DNA of 64,000 bases, taken from NCBI GenBank assembly GCA_019916065.1, contig CM034233.1:25617936-25681935 (forward strand). Direction: 5' to 3'. The notes below the pieces were generated by a model. That model was not told the origin of the DNA, ran no database searches, and worked only from the letters and a program-made list of their open reading frames with translations. The stretch is from Vitellaria paradoxa (taxonomy: Eukaryota; Streptophyta; Magnoliopsida; Ericales; Sapotaceae). Position 1 is the first letter of the stretch; each line of letters begins with the position of its first letter. Below, in pieces: positions 1 through 11,654 of the stretch. The position numbers and the translations under genes were made by a program.

Positions 1-847
1 CCAAACACGCCTTAGACAGTAACTAATGGCAAGAGTGCAAAGAGGAGAGGCATAAATTTATTTATTATCTTATAGAGTTATGCCTAAAGAAAGAATCTCA
101 AAAGGGGAGGTCATGCGGTTTGGTGGGGCTTAGAACCGCCTAATTAATTAAGATTTGTGTCTTTTCCCATTTTTAGTTCCATTTTTATAATTATAATAGG
201 ATAAGATAGGATTAGGACTAAAAATTAATTAATTGGAGATTAGATCATGAAAGTTGCTCAGCTGCCTTTTCTTACCTATTTTATTTATTCCATTTTTTTT
301 TTCTCTTTCTGTAGAGGATTATAAAATTCGTTAACCTAATCCAAAGTTGAAAAAAATCCAAAATTAAATGCACATATCTTTACCTAATCGCTTGGCTTTT
401 TGTTGATGATATATATATTATCTGCGACGATGGTGTGAAGGATGTGATGGCATGACAAAGAATTGTGTTTTCAGAAATTGGTAACATTGAAAATCATGTC
501 TGGCCAAACCAGCTGCTAAAATCATTTGCACGAAATCGCATTTTTTATGTGCAAACTTGCTCCTTTTTTATTTTTTATTTTGTCATATATTGGAGAAATA
601 TAAAAATAGAAAATATAATGTTCTTTATATATATACATATATAGATGTTGATTTCAAATTAATAAATATAAGGGAGGTAACTATAAATATCGTAACTAAA
701 TTGAGAATTATTTTTTGAAAAAAAAAATTAATTCTCCGACTTGAATCATTTTATTTTATTTTATGAGAGGGTGAAGTTTTCAAATTTTAATCGATATTCC
801 TTACTTATGGAAAAAGAAAGCCGTGATTATATCTCCACATAAACTCC
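1..847. other. AT-rich spacer, nothing recognised
   Basis: No open frame of note, no RNA gene and no element boundary could be supported. The stretch is AT-rich with short A and T runs and a small TA-rich patch near 627-645. Confidence 0.6.
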
Positions 848-855
848 ATTCAACA

Positions 856-1875
856 TAGAGATGACCATTTCAGTCGACCCGTTCGTACCCTACTCAATTC
901 TCGTTCCGAATGAGTAGGGACTCGGGAATTTTTTAGGGATTAGATAGGGTATGGGGATATTTTTTTAAAAAATTCGGGGATCAGTTAAGGTACAGGTTTA
1001 GGTCTATCCCTATCTTGTACCCTACCTTACCCGTTCCCAGAGCCATCCCTGCCCCTACCCACCCTTACCTGTACCCTAGTATATATATATTTTAATTTTT
1101 TAGGGTTTTGTTTTACTTTACAATTTACCCCAACATAGCGACACGTCGGCACAGACTGGTTCTAACTTAACCTTAACACCGCGAGAGAGTAAACAGAAGT
1201 GAAGAGGTTTTTGTTTTTAATTTTTTTTTCATCAATATTTTTCCTATCAAATCCCTAGATACCCAATTTCTAGAAGAACCGAAGTTCTAATTTTGATCAT
1301 CAAAACTCTTTTCTTCGCCTTCTAAATTGACACTTTCATGGTTTCAATACGTTAGGGATTTTCAATTCGAGACTCTTTACATACTGGTGTTTCAAATCGA
1401 GCCAAACATGAGTTTAGATTGAACTTATTTTGCAGCCTTACAAGTTTGCTTATTTATTGCAAATTTATGTAATGAATACCACAAGATGATAATAAGCAAA
1501 TAATATATGCATATATATAATTTTACAAAGCTAATATATACACCTCCGATTGGGATATAATTTTACAAACCTAATAAGTACTTTCTAAATATATATATAT
1601 ATATATATATATAGTTCTTTTCGATTTTTTAAATTTATATTAGAATTCTATTCTATTTTCTCATAAATCATACTTTGAAATTTTTATATTTTTGTACTTT
1701 TTTCATTTTAGGTATCAATTTCCTGCAGGGATCCCCATTCCCCATTTGAGTCAGGGATGGGGGTAAAAATAAATCTCCTATGAGGATCTGGTAGGGTATG
1801 GGGATTGATTTTAGATTAGGGATCAGGTATGCGGATAGGCATACCCGTCCTCTACTTGCCCCATGCCCATCCCTA
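856..1875. mobile_element. Non-autonomous hAT-type DNA transposon, about 1.02 kb
   Basis: The left end reads TAGAGATGACCAT and the reverse complement of the right end reads TAGGGATGGGCAT, 10 of 13 matching. The flanks are ATTCAACA (848-855) and ATTCGACA (1876-1883), an 8-bp target duplication with one mismatch, which is the hAT hallmark. Both subterminal regions (about 880-1080 and 1730-1870) are dense in GGGTA/GGGGAT-type words and their complements, as in many plant hAT derivatives. The interior has no transposase-like frame, so the copy would be non-autonomous. Family assignment rests on duplication length and end structure, not on a protein. Confidence 0.72.
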
Positions 1876-2456
1876 ATTCGACATTAAAAACAAAAAAAAA
1901 CTTCTATGAGATTAACCCTACTTTACCATTGAGCATTAACCATGATTATATAATTTGTAGTCCCCATTCATTTTTTTGAAATCATAGAAAGGTTTGTCAT
2001 AAATTATTTTAGATAAGTTTCATTTGAATAGTTTTATTTTTCAAAAAGAAAAACCATAAAAATGGAGACAATGATTTTTTTTCATCCTCGAATGTCTTCG
2101 AAACATCAATTTGGTCTGATAGCTACTCAATTCCCAAAGTGGAGATTCTAACACCCATTTAGAGTTAATCAAACACTATTAGATATGTAATACTTGGTAT
2201 TTATTTTTAACCATTTATGTGTTATTTTGTGCCAATAAAATAATTAAATCGAGATTGGGTCTGCTTAGTTGGTTTATTTTATTTTTCTTAGGCTAAGTTT
2301 GGCCCAAAGTAGTAATGGAGTGGACAACTAGGCTAACGGCCCAGCCATTCTTTTCGCTTTTCTTTCTTTCTTTTCTTTTTTTTTTCTTTTTTTTTTTTTT
2401 GGTTTTCAAGCGGCTTCCAAAGAACAAGAGAGAGACAAAGAGAAGAAAGAAATGAA

Positions 2457-2479
2457 AGAGAGAGAGAGAGAGAGAGAGT
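2457..2479. repeat. (GA)n microsatellite inside LTR copy 1
   Basis: A run of GA dinucleotides follows a pyrimidine-rich tract. The same GA block recurs at the equivalent position of LTR copy 2 (about 9486-9514), so it belongs to the LTR. Confidence 0.85.
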
Positions 2480-3334
2480 AGAGGAGAAAGTGAGTTTCGG
2501 GAAGAAAAATCGAGGAATCAGAGTAGTATTCGATACTGTGAATATCGTGACGGTATCCATTTTCCGTGATTTCACTCGATGTGGAAGAAATCAATGTCGA
2601 AAGTTTGAGAGCCAAATCAAAATCTTTTCATTTCTTCTTCTTTTTTTTTTTTTTTTCTTCAGATCTGAGATAGGTGAGACTTATATTTATATTTTAGACG
2701 TTGTTAGGAACATTTTGATATATTATATGCTTGATTTGGTTAAGTATTGTAAGAGTTGTGGTATACATATATATATATATATATATGTATGTGTATATAT
2801 ATATGCATATATATGTTGAGACGTTGCATATATTTGAGTTATTTTTGAATTAAATGTTGTAGAAACATGTTGTTTAGGTGTTTAAGTGTTTATATATGAT
2901 TAATTATTGAGTTTGAAACTTGGATAAGTGATTTGGGAAGGTTTTGGAGTTGGGTTTAAATGAAACCTAAATCATCATTAAGTCTAATGTGATTATATTT
3001 TTATATTGAAATGATATTTATTTATATGATTGAATATATTATGTGCATGGGGTTGGGGTTGCATCATCCGGTTTGATATTGTGATTATTAATTGGTTGAG
3101 AGTGTCATGTGTATATTATTAACGTGCCGAGGTACAGTCATGTATATGGACAAGATCCTTAATTTTGAGAAAAATAATAAAATGATATTTTGAAATTAAC
3201 GGATGATCCCCAGTCAATATATATGATTAGAGCTTGGTGATTGGAGTTGGAACGTTAATCTTGAGATTATGTATATATTATAAGATTTTCTCTGGACCTT
3301 GACAGCTGGACCCTTCTTGAGCTAAGCAGATGCC

Positions 3335-3590
3335 TGATTAGGGGTGTAACTCGGTTCTTTAGCTAAAGGACTAGAGGGTGTAACTCAATTCTCCTGAGTC
3401 TTAGCTGATTGAGGGTTTAACTCGGTTCCCGAATCGTTATTTATATTGATTTCTTGCTTAAGCTAAGCAGAGCCTGATAATGGTTGTAACTCGATTTCCT
3501 AACAGAAGAGGTAGGGGATGTAAGTTGGTTCCCCTTAGTCTCACGCCTGTAGGGGTATAACTCGATTCCCCACTCATGATATATATTGAG
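3335..3590 (+). repeat. Degenerate minisatellite in LTR copy 1
   Basis: About six imperfect units contain the core GTGTAACTCGGTTCCC, separated by AGCTAAGCAGATGCCTGA-like and CTGAGTCTTAGCTGA-like spacers. The same array with more units is at about 21860-22235 in the solo LTR, so it is a built-in length-variable part of this LTR family. Confidence 0.75.
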
Positions 3591-4297
3591 ATATACATTC
3601 ACCATAAGCATAAACGATGCGGCAAGTGACTTGTGTGTCTTGCTAAGCGTCACCCGTCCCAGAATAAGGTTAAGGGTAGATGGAATACGCATTGGCATTG
3701 CATTCCATCATTACCCGTTGCATGAGATTGCATAGATTATTGTTATGTGTTAACATGCTGAGGTTGTTAATTATAATGATGTTTAATGTTTAAATTATTG
3801 ATGAAGAGCTGAGTTATGAACATTGAATAATAAAGTTAGAAACTACGATGACCTGATTTTAAAGGTGGGATATGTAGGAAGGTTAGACTTGAGTAGTTTA
3901 AGTCTAGTCTTAACCATGGATAATAATAAATGTGTTTGTTCTTCTAAATTGAGTTGAATTATTTATATTATAGATTGCGTGACCTAAAGTGTGGGTTTGC
4001 ATTTTATCTTCATAATATCATTAGTTTGAGAGATATAAGTATGATTATAGTATAAGATCTGATTGTGCAAACCTTGGATGTTGTCTTTGGGGATGGCATT
4101 AAAGTGAATTATATTATTGTTTAATTGATGACAATGTATTCAAGTAATATTTTATATGGGAATGAGTAATGATTTTGGATATATCAATGATTATAATTCA
4201 TTGTGAATTAAATTAGGATTGGATTTTATTTATTTTATTTAGTTTTCATATTCTCATGCCGTCCATCCCGAACTATAAAGTGAGGATTGTTACAAAA

Positions 4298-4311
4298 TGG
4301 TATTAGAGCGC
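4298..4311 (+). other. Retrotransposon primer binding site, initiator tRNA-Met type
   Basis: The word TGGTATTAGAGCGC lies three bases after the LTR end. Plant LTR elements primed by initiator tRNA-Met carry TGGTATCAGAGC here, and a single C-to-T change explains the difference. It fixes the 3' end of the left LTR and the plus orientation of the element. Confidence 0.85.
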
Positions 4312-6342
4312 TAAGTCGCAAATACTTTGGCCCTTAGGTAGTGAGGCTTACATATCTACTATGGCTTACAAATTTCCTTGCGTTTATTTCGTAGGTTTAT
4401 GATTAAGAATATAGTGTTTTGTACTATTGTTGGTTGTAGATGTGGTTAGGACCAAGATTTTGTCCAAAATAGTGACTCTATCGGTGAACAATATGAAAAT
4501 TTTGTGGAACATCGTAGTTAATAGTAAATTTAGGTGATTGGTAATGGCTTTGACGAGCCTAAATGTGAGATTTACGAAGTGTTCTAATAATGTCTCTTAT
4601 ATTGGGAATGATAATTAGAAGATATTGTAAAAATGATAAAGGTTGTGAATTTAAATACGAGAGACTTGAAGGCTGAACTTAGTGACGTATGGATTTATCG
4701 AGAGTATATTTCATTGTTAAATGAGGATAGCTAGTAAACAATATTAGAGTTTATTTGGTAAATAAAAATTGATATAAAACCAGAAATTGATAAGTTATGC
4801 ACTTATAATGCTTTGTTGCTACTATAGATTAGCGACAACTATTTTATTTAAAGACCATGGTTTAGACTTAGGTTAAGGCTAAAGCCATATTATTATCTTC
4901 TTTACTTAATGTTAAGTGCGTTGAAAGAGTTTCTATGCTGATGGTCAGTTTAATGTTGAATGAGAAAAAGTCTTAATAATATTTTCCTAGAAGAATGTAT
5001 AAATTGCAAAGGTGCTTCTTGAGAAATAGTGAAGGTTATCTTCTCAGAGGAAGATTGATGTTTTTCTTAATCTTGTGTCAGTTGTCTCTTTTATTTCTAT
5101 TGTACCATAAACTATCGCGCCGATTATGTTAAGGAAGTTAAGAAATCAATTGAATGAATTGTTGCCCGGTGATTTTGTTTAATATAGATTTTGTCGTGAA
5201 AACATATTTAATTTTTGGTTAGGTGGAATGATAAAAGTTTAGGATTTTGTACAGACAAGATTGTTAAATTCGATAGTAATCAAGGATGAACATTAGTTGC
5301 TAAGGTCTAATAATTTGTTTAATTATTTATGTGTTAAGAAGAGTAATTTGAGTTTTGATTGTTTGAGATAAACGTTTGCGATCAGGTAATTTTTAGTTGA
5401 AGTTCTACTATTAATTTTCCAAAGGTTTTGGTCATGTTAGTTGGGCACAGCTGAGGTTTGTGATTCATAGCAAGAGTTTTGTGAATTGTGGGAGTTGCTA
5501 TAACCATTCTATTTAGGATTCCTCTTAAGTTAGAGGGTCCATTAACTCAGTTAATTTCGAAGAAAGTTAAATTGTTTGAAGAAAAACTTGTTAGGACATT
5601 TTAGTGGGTCGAAGCACCACATGGGTGAGGCTCTGGTGTCAGTAATTTTTAGATGATAAGTGGGTTATTTTGTATGTCGCTATACTTCACATGAAGGTTT
5701 TAGTTTGGTTCTAATATAGAACAATCTAATGGTGGTGTGAGTTAAAGAAGTTGAAGCCTCGACAGTATTAACGAAATAGTGAAAGGTTTAGAATATGCTA
5801 AGCTCACCAGAGTTTAAAAATAATTGTATACATAGTGTAATTAGATTTTGACGCAATATAAGTGGATGGAGTATTTAGGGGATAATAGCCTTAATATCTA
5901 ATGTTATCCTAGTAGGATTAAAGTAGTAGTTGATGTATTGCATAAGAAGTTGTAGAGTCTAGCAACTGTGATAGTTTGTTTCCGGTAAAGTATTCAAGAG
6001 AATGATAATGATTTAAAATTTCTTGGATAACAATGATGATAAGAGTGAAGTAATTTTCTTAAATTAAGTTATTTTGAATGATTCTGATCTTATGGATTAA
6101 AGTTATTAAGGTCAACACCAGGACAAATTTTGTTAGAAGATGTAGTGTCACTAGTTTACTAACTAAATAGCTGAAGGTTGTAGCATATTGTTGGATGGAT
6201 ATGTGAAATTTAAAAGTTATATGTTTGCACTTGATATAGATAAATTTTGAAGAATAGTGATTCGAGAATTTCATCACTCGAGATTTGTAGTCATCTTAGT
6301 AGGATGAAAATGTATAAAGATTTAGAATGTCCATACTGATGG

Positions 6343-8000
6343 TACTACTACAAAAATGCATAAACATCACAGTTTTTAGGCGTGATGTTTCACTTTCTAT
6401 CCTAGTCACAAAAGCGTGATTGATCTAGGTGAGATTATAAGTCACATCTAAAAGTATGATCACATACTGAAAGTATGATTTTTTATGGTAAAAATCGATA
6501 TGAAAAGAAATTTTGCATGATCTTTTATTGGTTTTGATCTCATTTTCTTTAAAAAAAAATTGTGGCTAAATATAGATAAATGATCACGATGTAAAATGGG
6601 TTAATTTTAAAAATAATAAAGATGTAAGTGGCAACCTGCTATCATGTAATCGTGGTACCAAGTGGCAGTCTTGCCACTATGGCAATCTTATATATTTGAC
6701 ATTTTTTTGTTGTTGTTGAGAATCGAACTCATGTCATACTTTTGGAAGTTAGTGTGGTTGACCGTTAGTCTAAATTATCATTTGCGTATATATTTTACAT
6801 ATTAATATATATAAACAATTTTTATCATTTTTGGCAAATAATTCTTTTAAGTTTTTTATAATAATTTATTATCACTTTTGCCGACTAATTAGTAGCCAAA
6901 AGTAACACTTTTCTCAATCAATTAATCGGAAAAAATAATAAAAAATTTACTTTTATTAAATTATTTTAACATGTTGCAATAATTTGATATCATAACTAAT
7001 ATGTAGAACCACACAAATATTTAATAAATAATTTATGAATATCTATCATAAATAATTAAAAATGATCTTAAATCTTTTTCTTATTTTTCTTTAATCTCTG
7101 TGTATAGCATATATTTAATTATAACTCACTATTTATAACATATTTTTCTTTATTCTAAAGTATTATATTTTTAAAAGTAATTAGGCCATGTTTAGTTTTA
7201 GTTCTAGAAAATTATTGTTTAAAACAAAATTTTTGAAAACTATTTAAGAATTGTTTTGTAATACAAAAAATGTTTTCAATGATTATATTCAAAAATTAGT
7301 TCTAAAAAGACAAAAATGAAAATTTTATTATTTTTATTTCCAAATTTTTATCACTTGCAACAAAATATAAAATAATGTCACTTTTAATATTATAAATATT
7401 ACAGATATACTAAACATTTATTAAATATTATATATTTAATATTCACTTGGTTATAAGTCGTATAAACTATAAAGTCTACCCTCATATATTCATTGGAAAA
7501 AAATAATGATTACACATTTAGCGTTATTTAAATTTTTGTTTATTAATCTAAAAACATTTTTGTTTTTTGATCTACGATCGTAGTTTTATAGCATATTAAA
7601 TTAATTAAAATTACTACATAAATGTTACAATAAAATTTACGAAATCTAATTTAAATTGTATAAAGTGATGAACAAAATTGTTTGGGTGAGATATAGAAAA
7701 AGAAATAATAATATTGCCTCTCATTCTTTGATATTTCTTTTTTTTTTAAGATATTATTTTTGTCACTCTTTTACCTTGGTTTTTTCTGGAAATGATTTCC
7801 ACGGATCATTTATCTCTTTTTTTTTTTTCAATCATAGTTTTAACAAAACTGATATAGAAAGTATTAAAAGTAATTTTTTATCTAATTTTTTTAATTAGAC
7901 TGAAATAAAAAACTTTAGCTTACAAATCTTTGTCACGTTTTTTTTCAAACCTTGATCTTTATAAATTTATGAATGTGATATTTATTATTATAGTAGAGTG
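6343..8000. mobile_element. CACTA-type DNA transposon copy, nested in the gypsy integrase region
   Basis: The left end reads TACTACTACAAAAATG, one base from the plant CACTA terminus CACTACTACAAAAATG. The right end is a damaged TAGTAG(A)GTG near 7991-8000. On either side the gypsy integrase reading picks up where it stopped, so the insertion limits follow from the host element. The interior (about 6640-7330) aligns with the interior of the complete CACTA element at 44333-48192. Shared pieces are the tRNA-like box pair, a TTTTGCYRACTAATT block and a GTTTTAGTTYTAGAAAATTAT block. No transposase frame is visible. The exact right boundary and the 3-bp target duplication are uncertain. Confidence 0.68.
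6717..6776 (-). other. tRNA-like A-box/B-box pair inside the CACTA copy
   Basis: On the minus strand a weak A box (TTTAGACTAACGGTCAACC) is followed about 30 bases later by a B-box-like ATGAGTTCGATTCTC. The pair recurs in better condition at 44996-45053. It resembles the head of a tRNA-derived SINE, but the sequence does not fold as an intact tRNA gene by eye, so I call no tRNA here. Confidence 0.42.
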
Positions 8001-8820
8001 GGGTGGTAAAAAAATGTGATGTGACTAAATTTGTGTCTCATTCCCCAACTTGTCAGCAGACAAAGGTCGAGTACTAAAGGCTTGTTGATTTGTTGCAATC
8101 ATTGATTGTGGCTTGGTAGAAGTGAGACCACGTGATTATGTATTTTGTGATAGGTTTACTATGGATTTGTGAAAAGCATAATATCATTAGGTTAATAGTG
8201 AATTAGTTGAATAAATTTGCTTATTTTCATCCTATTGAAATAAAGATTTTATGAAAGACTAGTGTTAGCTCTATATTCGGGAAGTTATTGGTCACTAGGT
8301 GCATAGTTATCAATTGTATCAGACTGAGACTTAGTATTCACAATACTGCTTTGGTAGAGTTTGCAGAAAGTACTAGGGACTTAGTTGGATTTTAATATAG
8401 TATTTCCTCCACGGATAGATAGGCTATAGGAGTGAATTATTTAAATTTTAAAAGATATCTTTAGATCTTATATATTGATTATGGGAGAAAATTTGAAAAA
8501 ACCATTTACTATTAATTGAAATTGTGTATAATAATGATTATCAGGCGAGTATTAGCATAACTCCGTATGAGGTTTTGTATGGATGATTTTGTAGATTTAT
8601 TTTGTGTTGGTCTGAACATAGAGAAATTGTGATGACGGTTAAAACTGACTTGGCAATATAAGCATCAAAGAATATCCAAATGACCTAATGTAGATTTTGA
8701 CGACTCATAGTCGATAAGAGAATAATAAATGGAGTTGGTTGGAGGTCAAGTTAGAGATTTTGTATTTTTGAAATTTTAACTATGACAATGTATTATTCAT
8801 TTTGGGAAACGTGAAAAGTT

Positions 8821-9108
8821 TTGTTGAGATATATTGCACCCTTTGAGATTAATGGGAAAGTTAGTATGGTGGCGCTTAGATTGGCACTTTCTCCACAGTT
8901 AGCTCAAATTCTTAGTGTATTCCATGTATCAATACTATGGAAGTATATACAAAATCTTTCTTATGAGATTAATTGGGAAGAATTGGATATTAAGGAGAAT
9001 GTAACTTTTAAGAAGTTATCAGTTCGGATAGAGGATAGGTGTGGGAAGGTTTTGTATAGTGAAGCTATTCATTTGATTGGTGTGTTTGTGGTGATACTGT
9101 GGAGTTAA
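8821..9108 (+). pseudogene. Integrase C-terminal domain remnant of the gypsy polyprotein
   Basis: This is a 95-codon open stretch with no natural start of its own; the first codon is TTG inside the former polyprotein. It contains the pattern PFEI...RLALSP near residues 8-28 and VFHVSILWKY near residues 33-42. These match the conserved integrase C-terminal module of plant Ty3/gypsy elements (PFEI...YRLALPP...VFHVS.L.KY). A following VRI.DR..KVL stretch near residues 69-78 is also typical. About 100 bases further on lie the polypurine tract and the right LTR, the expected order. It is a fragment only; upstream frames are broken by stops. Confidence 0.85.
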
Positions 9109-9200
9109 GTAATCTACTTGTGAAGTATATCTTGTTGATATGTTGAAATACCAATCCCTCATTTTTGATTGAGGCATGTTAGGTAAATTTTGGGGATGAA

Positions 9201-9219
9201 ATTTTTATAAGAGGGAGAA
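9201..9219 (+). other. Retrotransposon polypurine tract
   Basis: A purine-rich AAGAGGGAGAA stretch preceded by GGGGATGAAATTTTTAT lies directly before the right LTR start TGTAATACCC. GGGGA.GAAATTT...AAG.GGGGA before TGTAACACC is the usual 3' junction of plant chromovirus-type gypsy elements. Confidence 0.85.
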
Positions 9220-9486
9220 TGTAATACCCGATATTTATTTTTGACAATTTATGTGTTATTTTTGGCCAATAAAATAATTAAACCGAGATTGAGTCTATTT
9301 AGTTGGGTTTATTTTATTTTTCCTAGGCTGAGTTTGGCCTAAAGTGGTATTGGATTGGACAATTGGGCCAAGGGCCCAACTATTCTTTTCTTTTTCCTTT
9401 CTTTCTTTTCATTTTCTTTTTTCTTCCTTTTTCTTTTCTTTTTTTTTTCTTTTTTGGTTTCCAGGTGGCTTCCAAATAATAAGGGG

Positions 9487-9517
<31 letters not shown>

Positions 9518-10151
9518 GAGAAAGAAAGTGAGTTCTGGGAAGAAAAATCAATGGATCGTGGTAGTATTTGACGTCTTGAATATCGTGGTCGTGTTCGTTT
9601 TCCATGATTTCACTTGAGATGGGAGAACTCGACACTGAAAATTTGGGAGCCAAAACTTTCATTTCTTTTTTTCTTCAGATCTAAGGTATGTGGGACTTAT
9701 ATTAGTGTTATAAATATTATTGGGAACATTTTGATATATTATATGCTTGATTTGGTTAAGTATTGTAGAATTTGTGGTATATATATACATATATATGTAT
9801 ATATGAATGTGTATATATATGCATACATATGTTGAGATTTTACATATATTTGAATTATTCTTGAATCAAATGTTGTAGAAACATGTTGTTTAGGTGTTTA
9901 AGTATTTATATATGACTAATTGTTGAGTTTAGGGTTTGGCTATATGATTTGGGAAGGTTCTAGAGTTGGGTTTCGTTAAAAACAAACCTGAGAACTAAGT
10001 TCTAGGTTCTGGAGTCTAGACAGCAGTTTTTGGTGTCCAGGTAGGGTGTTTGGACAATAACCCTTATCATCCGAACAACAGACTTAGCATCGAAACGCTG
10101 TTTCACAAAATTTTCAATAATGAGAAAATTTGATTTCTAAATACTTGTTTT
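9220..10151 (+). mobile_element. 3' LTR of the gypsy element, first part (LTR copy 2)
   Basis: It starts TGTAATACCCGATATT and tracks LTR copy 1 closely through the GA repeat (9486-9514), the TATA repeat and the words TTTTGATATATTATATGCTTG and GTTGTAGAAACATGTTGTTT. After GAGTTGGGTTT near 9966 it enters a variable segment (GAACTAAGTTCTAGG...) that has a counterpart in the solo LTR at 20487-22957 but not in copy 1, and then an array of about 179-bp repeats. The 3' half found in copy 1 (GTAACTCGGTTC minisatellite, terminal GTTACA) was not seen further on, so this LTR appears truncated. Confidence 0.75.
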
Positions 10152-11268
10152 AAGTCCAAGCGTGAATCCGAGTCAAAGATAGCCTAAAATGGCCCTAGGT
10201 AGGTTCGAGTTGACACCTAAGGCTTAGAACACCGGTACTTAGAAGTTAACTACTCAAATCGAGCAAACGGAGTCCGTTGTAAAGCAAACTCCTCATGTAG
10301 TGAGTCTAAGTCATTTAGAAACCACAGGACTAAACGGAGCTTGAATTTGAGTCACGGATGGCCCAGAATGGCCCCAAGTACGTTCAAGTTGACACTTAAA
10401 ACTTAAAACACTCGTACTTAGGATTTGACTATTCAAACCCAGCAAACGGGGTCCTTTGTAAACCAAACTTCACGTGTAATGAGTCTTAGTCATTTAGAAA
10501 CTGTGGGAATGAATGGGGCTTGAATCCGAGTCACAGATGGCGCAAAATGGCCTTGGACAGTTTTGAGTTGACACTTAAGGCTTAGAACACCTGTACTTAG
10601 GATTTGAAAGCTCAAACTGAGCAAATGGGGTCTAATGTAAACCAAACATCGTGTGTAGCAAGTCTAAGTCAATTAGAAACTACAAGAATAAGTAGGGCAT
10701 AAATCTGAGTCACGGATGGCCCAAAATGGCCCGAGATAGATTCGAGTTGATACTTAAGGCTTAGAACACCCCATACTTAGGATTTGACTGCTCAAATCGA
10801 GCAAATGGGGTCTGTTGTAAACCAAACTTCACATGCATTGACTAAGTCATTTAGAAATCGTGGGAATGAACAGAGCTTGAATCTGAGTCTCAGATGGCCT
10901 GGAATGACCCCAGATAGGTTCGAGTTGACACTTAAGACTTAGAACACCTATACTTAATATTTGATTGCTCAAACCGAGCAAACGGAGTCCGTTGTTAACC
11001 AAACTTTACATGTTGTGAGTCTAAGTTATTTAAAAACCACAAGAATGAACCGGACTTGAATCCAAGTCACGATTGGCCTAGAATGGCCCCGAGTTGGCAC
11101 TTAAGGCTTAGAACACTAATACTTAGGATTTGACTGCTTAAATTGAGCAAACGGGGTCCTTTGTGAACCAAATTTCACATGTAACAAATTTTAAGTCATT
11201 TAGAAACTACAAGAATGAACGAGGATTGAATTCGAGTCACGGATGGCTTGGAAAGGCCCCGAGAAGTT
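10152..11268 (+). repeat. Tandem array of about 179-bp repeats, about six copies
   Basis: The landmark GAGCAAACGGGGTC recurs at 10261, 10440, 10619, 10799, 10976 and 11145, giving spacings of 179, 179, 180, 177 and 169. Other words recur in phase: GAGTTGACACTTAAGGCTTA, ACTTAGGATTTGACTGCTC, GTCACGGATGGCCC and AAGTCATTTAGAAAC. Copies differ by scattered substitutions. No open frame runs through it. The monomer is the size typical of plant satellites, but the array lies against LTR copy 2 and could equally be an expanded LTR segment. Confidence 0.88.
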
Positions 11269-11629
11269 TATACTTTTAATTTGATTGAATTAGGGTTACA
11301 CTTGAAGTTAGTTTATGATTTTATTTTAAATTCATTCATTATAGTCATTTTTAATTTTATTTTTTGTTAATTTCATATTTGATGGGTTCTCTAATTGTTT
11401 TGAGGTCGACACATGACAAAAAAACATTGTTTTGTTTTCAATGTTTTCGTAAAATTAAGGATAATGTCATGTGTATTTTGTTAATTATTTTATGAAAATT
11501 TAGAATTTTGTTCGAAAATGTTAATTTTGTCATAGTACATATACATGTTTAATCAATGTAGAGGTTTTGCTATGTGAATGTACAAGCTGTTTTCATAATT
11601 TAAGATGAAATCAACGCATTTTTGTAAAT

Positions 11630-11651
11630 ATATATATATATATATATATAT
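11630..11651. repeat. (TA)n microsatellite
   Basis: An uninterrupted run of TA dinucleotides immediately before the CACTA-like miniature element. Confidence 0.9.
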
Positions 11652-11654
11652 ACA

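Larger units (their letters stand above)
2186..4294 (+). mobile_element. 5' LTR of a degenerate Ty3/gypsy retrotransposon (LTR copy 1)
   Basis: The LTR begins TGTAATACTTGG and ends GATTGTTACA, the TG...CA pattern. It is followed three bases later by a primer binding site. It aligns by eye with two other copies in the window starting at 9220 and 20487. Shared landmarks in order are an AATAAAATAATTAAA-like block, a pyrimidine-rich then GA-repeat segment (about 2350-2480), a TATA-type repeat near 2767-2812, and a repeated TGTAACTCGGTTCCC-like minisatellite (about 3340-3580). Length is about 2.1 kb. Relative to the other two copies it lacks the variable segment after the word GAGTTGGGTTT near 2960. 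Confidence 0.82.
4295..9219 (+). pseudogene. Decayed gag-pol of a Ty3/gypsy element, interrupted by a CACTA insertion
   Basis: The internal region lies between the primer site and the polypurine tract. No long frame survives, and many stops look like C/G to T/A changes. Recognisable remnants in order: an RNase H tail/linker near 5849-5960, where frames still read MRQYKWMEYLGDNSLNI; an integrase zinc-region stretch split by the CACTA insertion (MYKDLECPY before it, about 6312-6338, and TCQQTKVEY after it, about 8050-8076); and an integrase C-terminal part at 8821-9108. The relics and the end structure fit the plant chromovirus branch (Del/Tekay type), but I cannot confirm the clade without alignment. 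The element is dead as a coding unit. Confidence 0.8.

Noticed and set aside
2333..2819. Overlapping open frames on both strands (80, 69 and 109 codons)
   Set aside because: They lie inside LTR copy 1 and read through pyrimidine-rich, GA-repeat and TA-repeat tracts; the same tracts yield similar frames in LTR copy 2.
6717..6776. tRNA gene call from the A-box/B-box-like words (also 44996-45053)
   Set aside because: No complete cloverleaf with acceptor stem and anticodon loop could be drawn; they are kept only as tRNA-like boxes.
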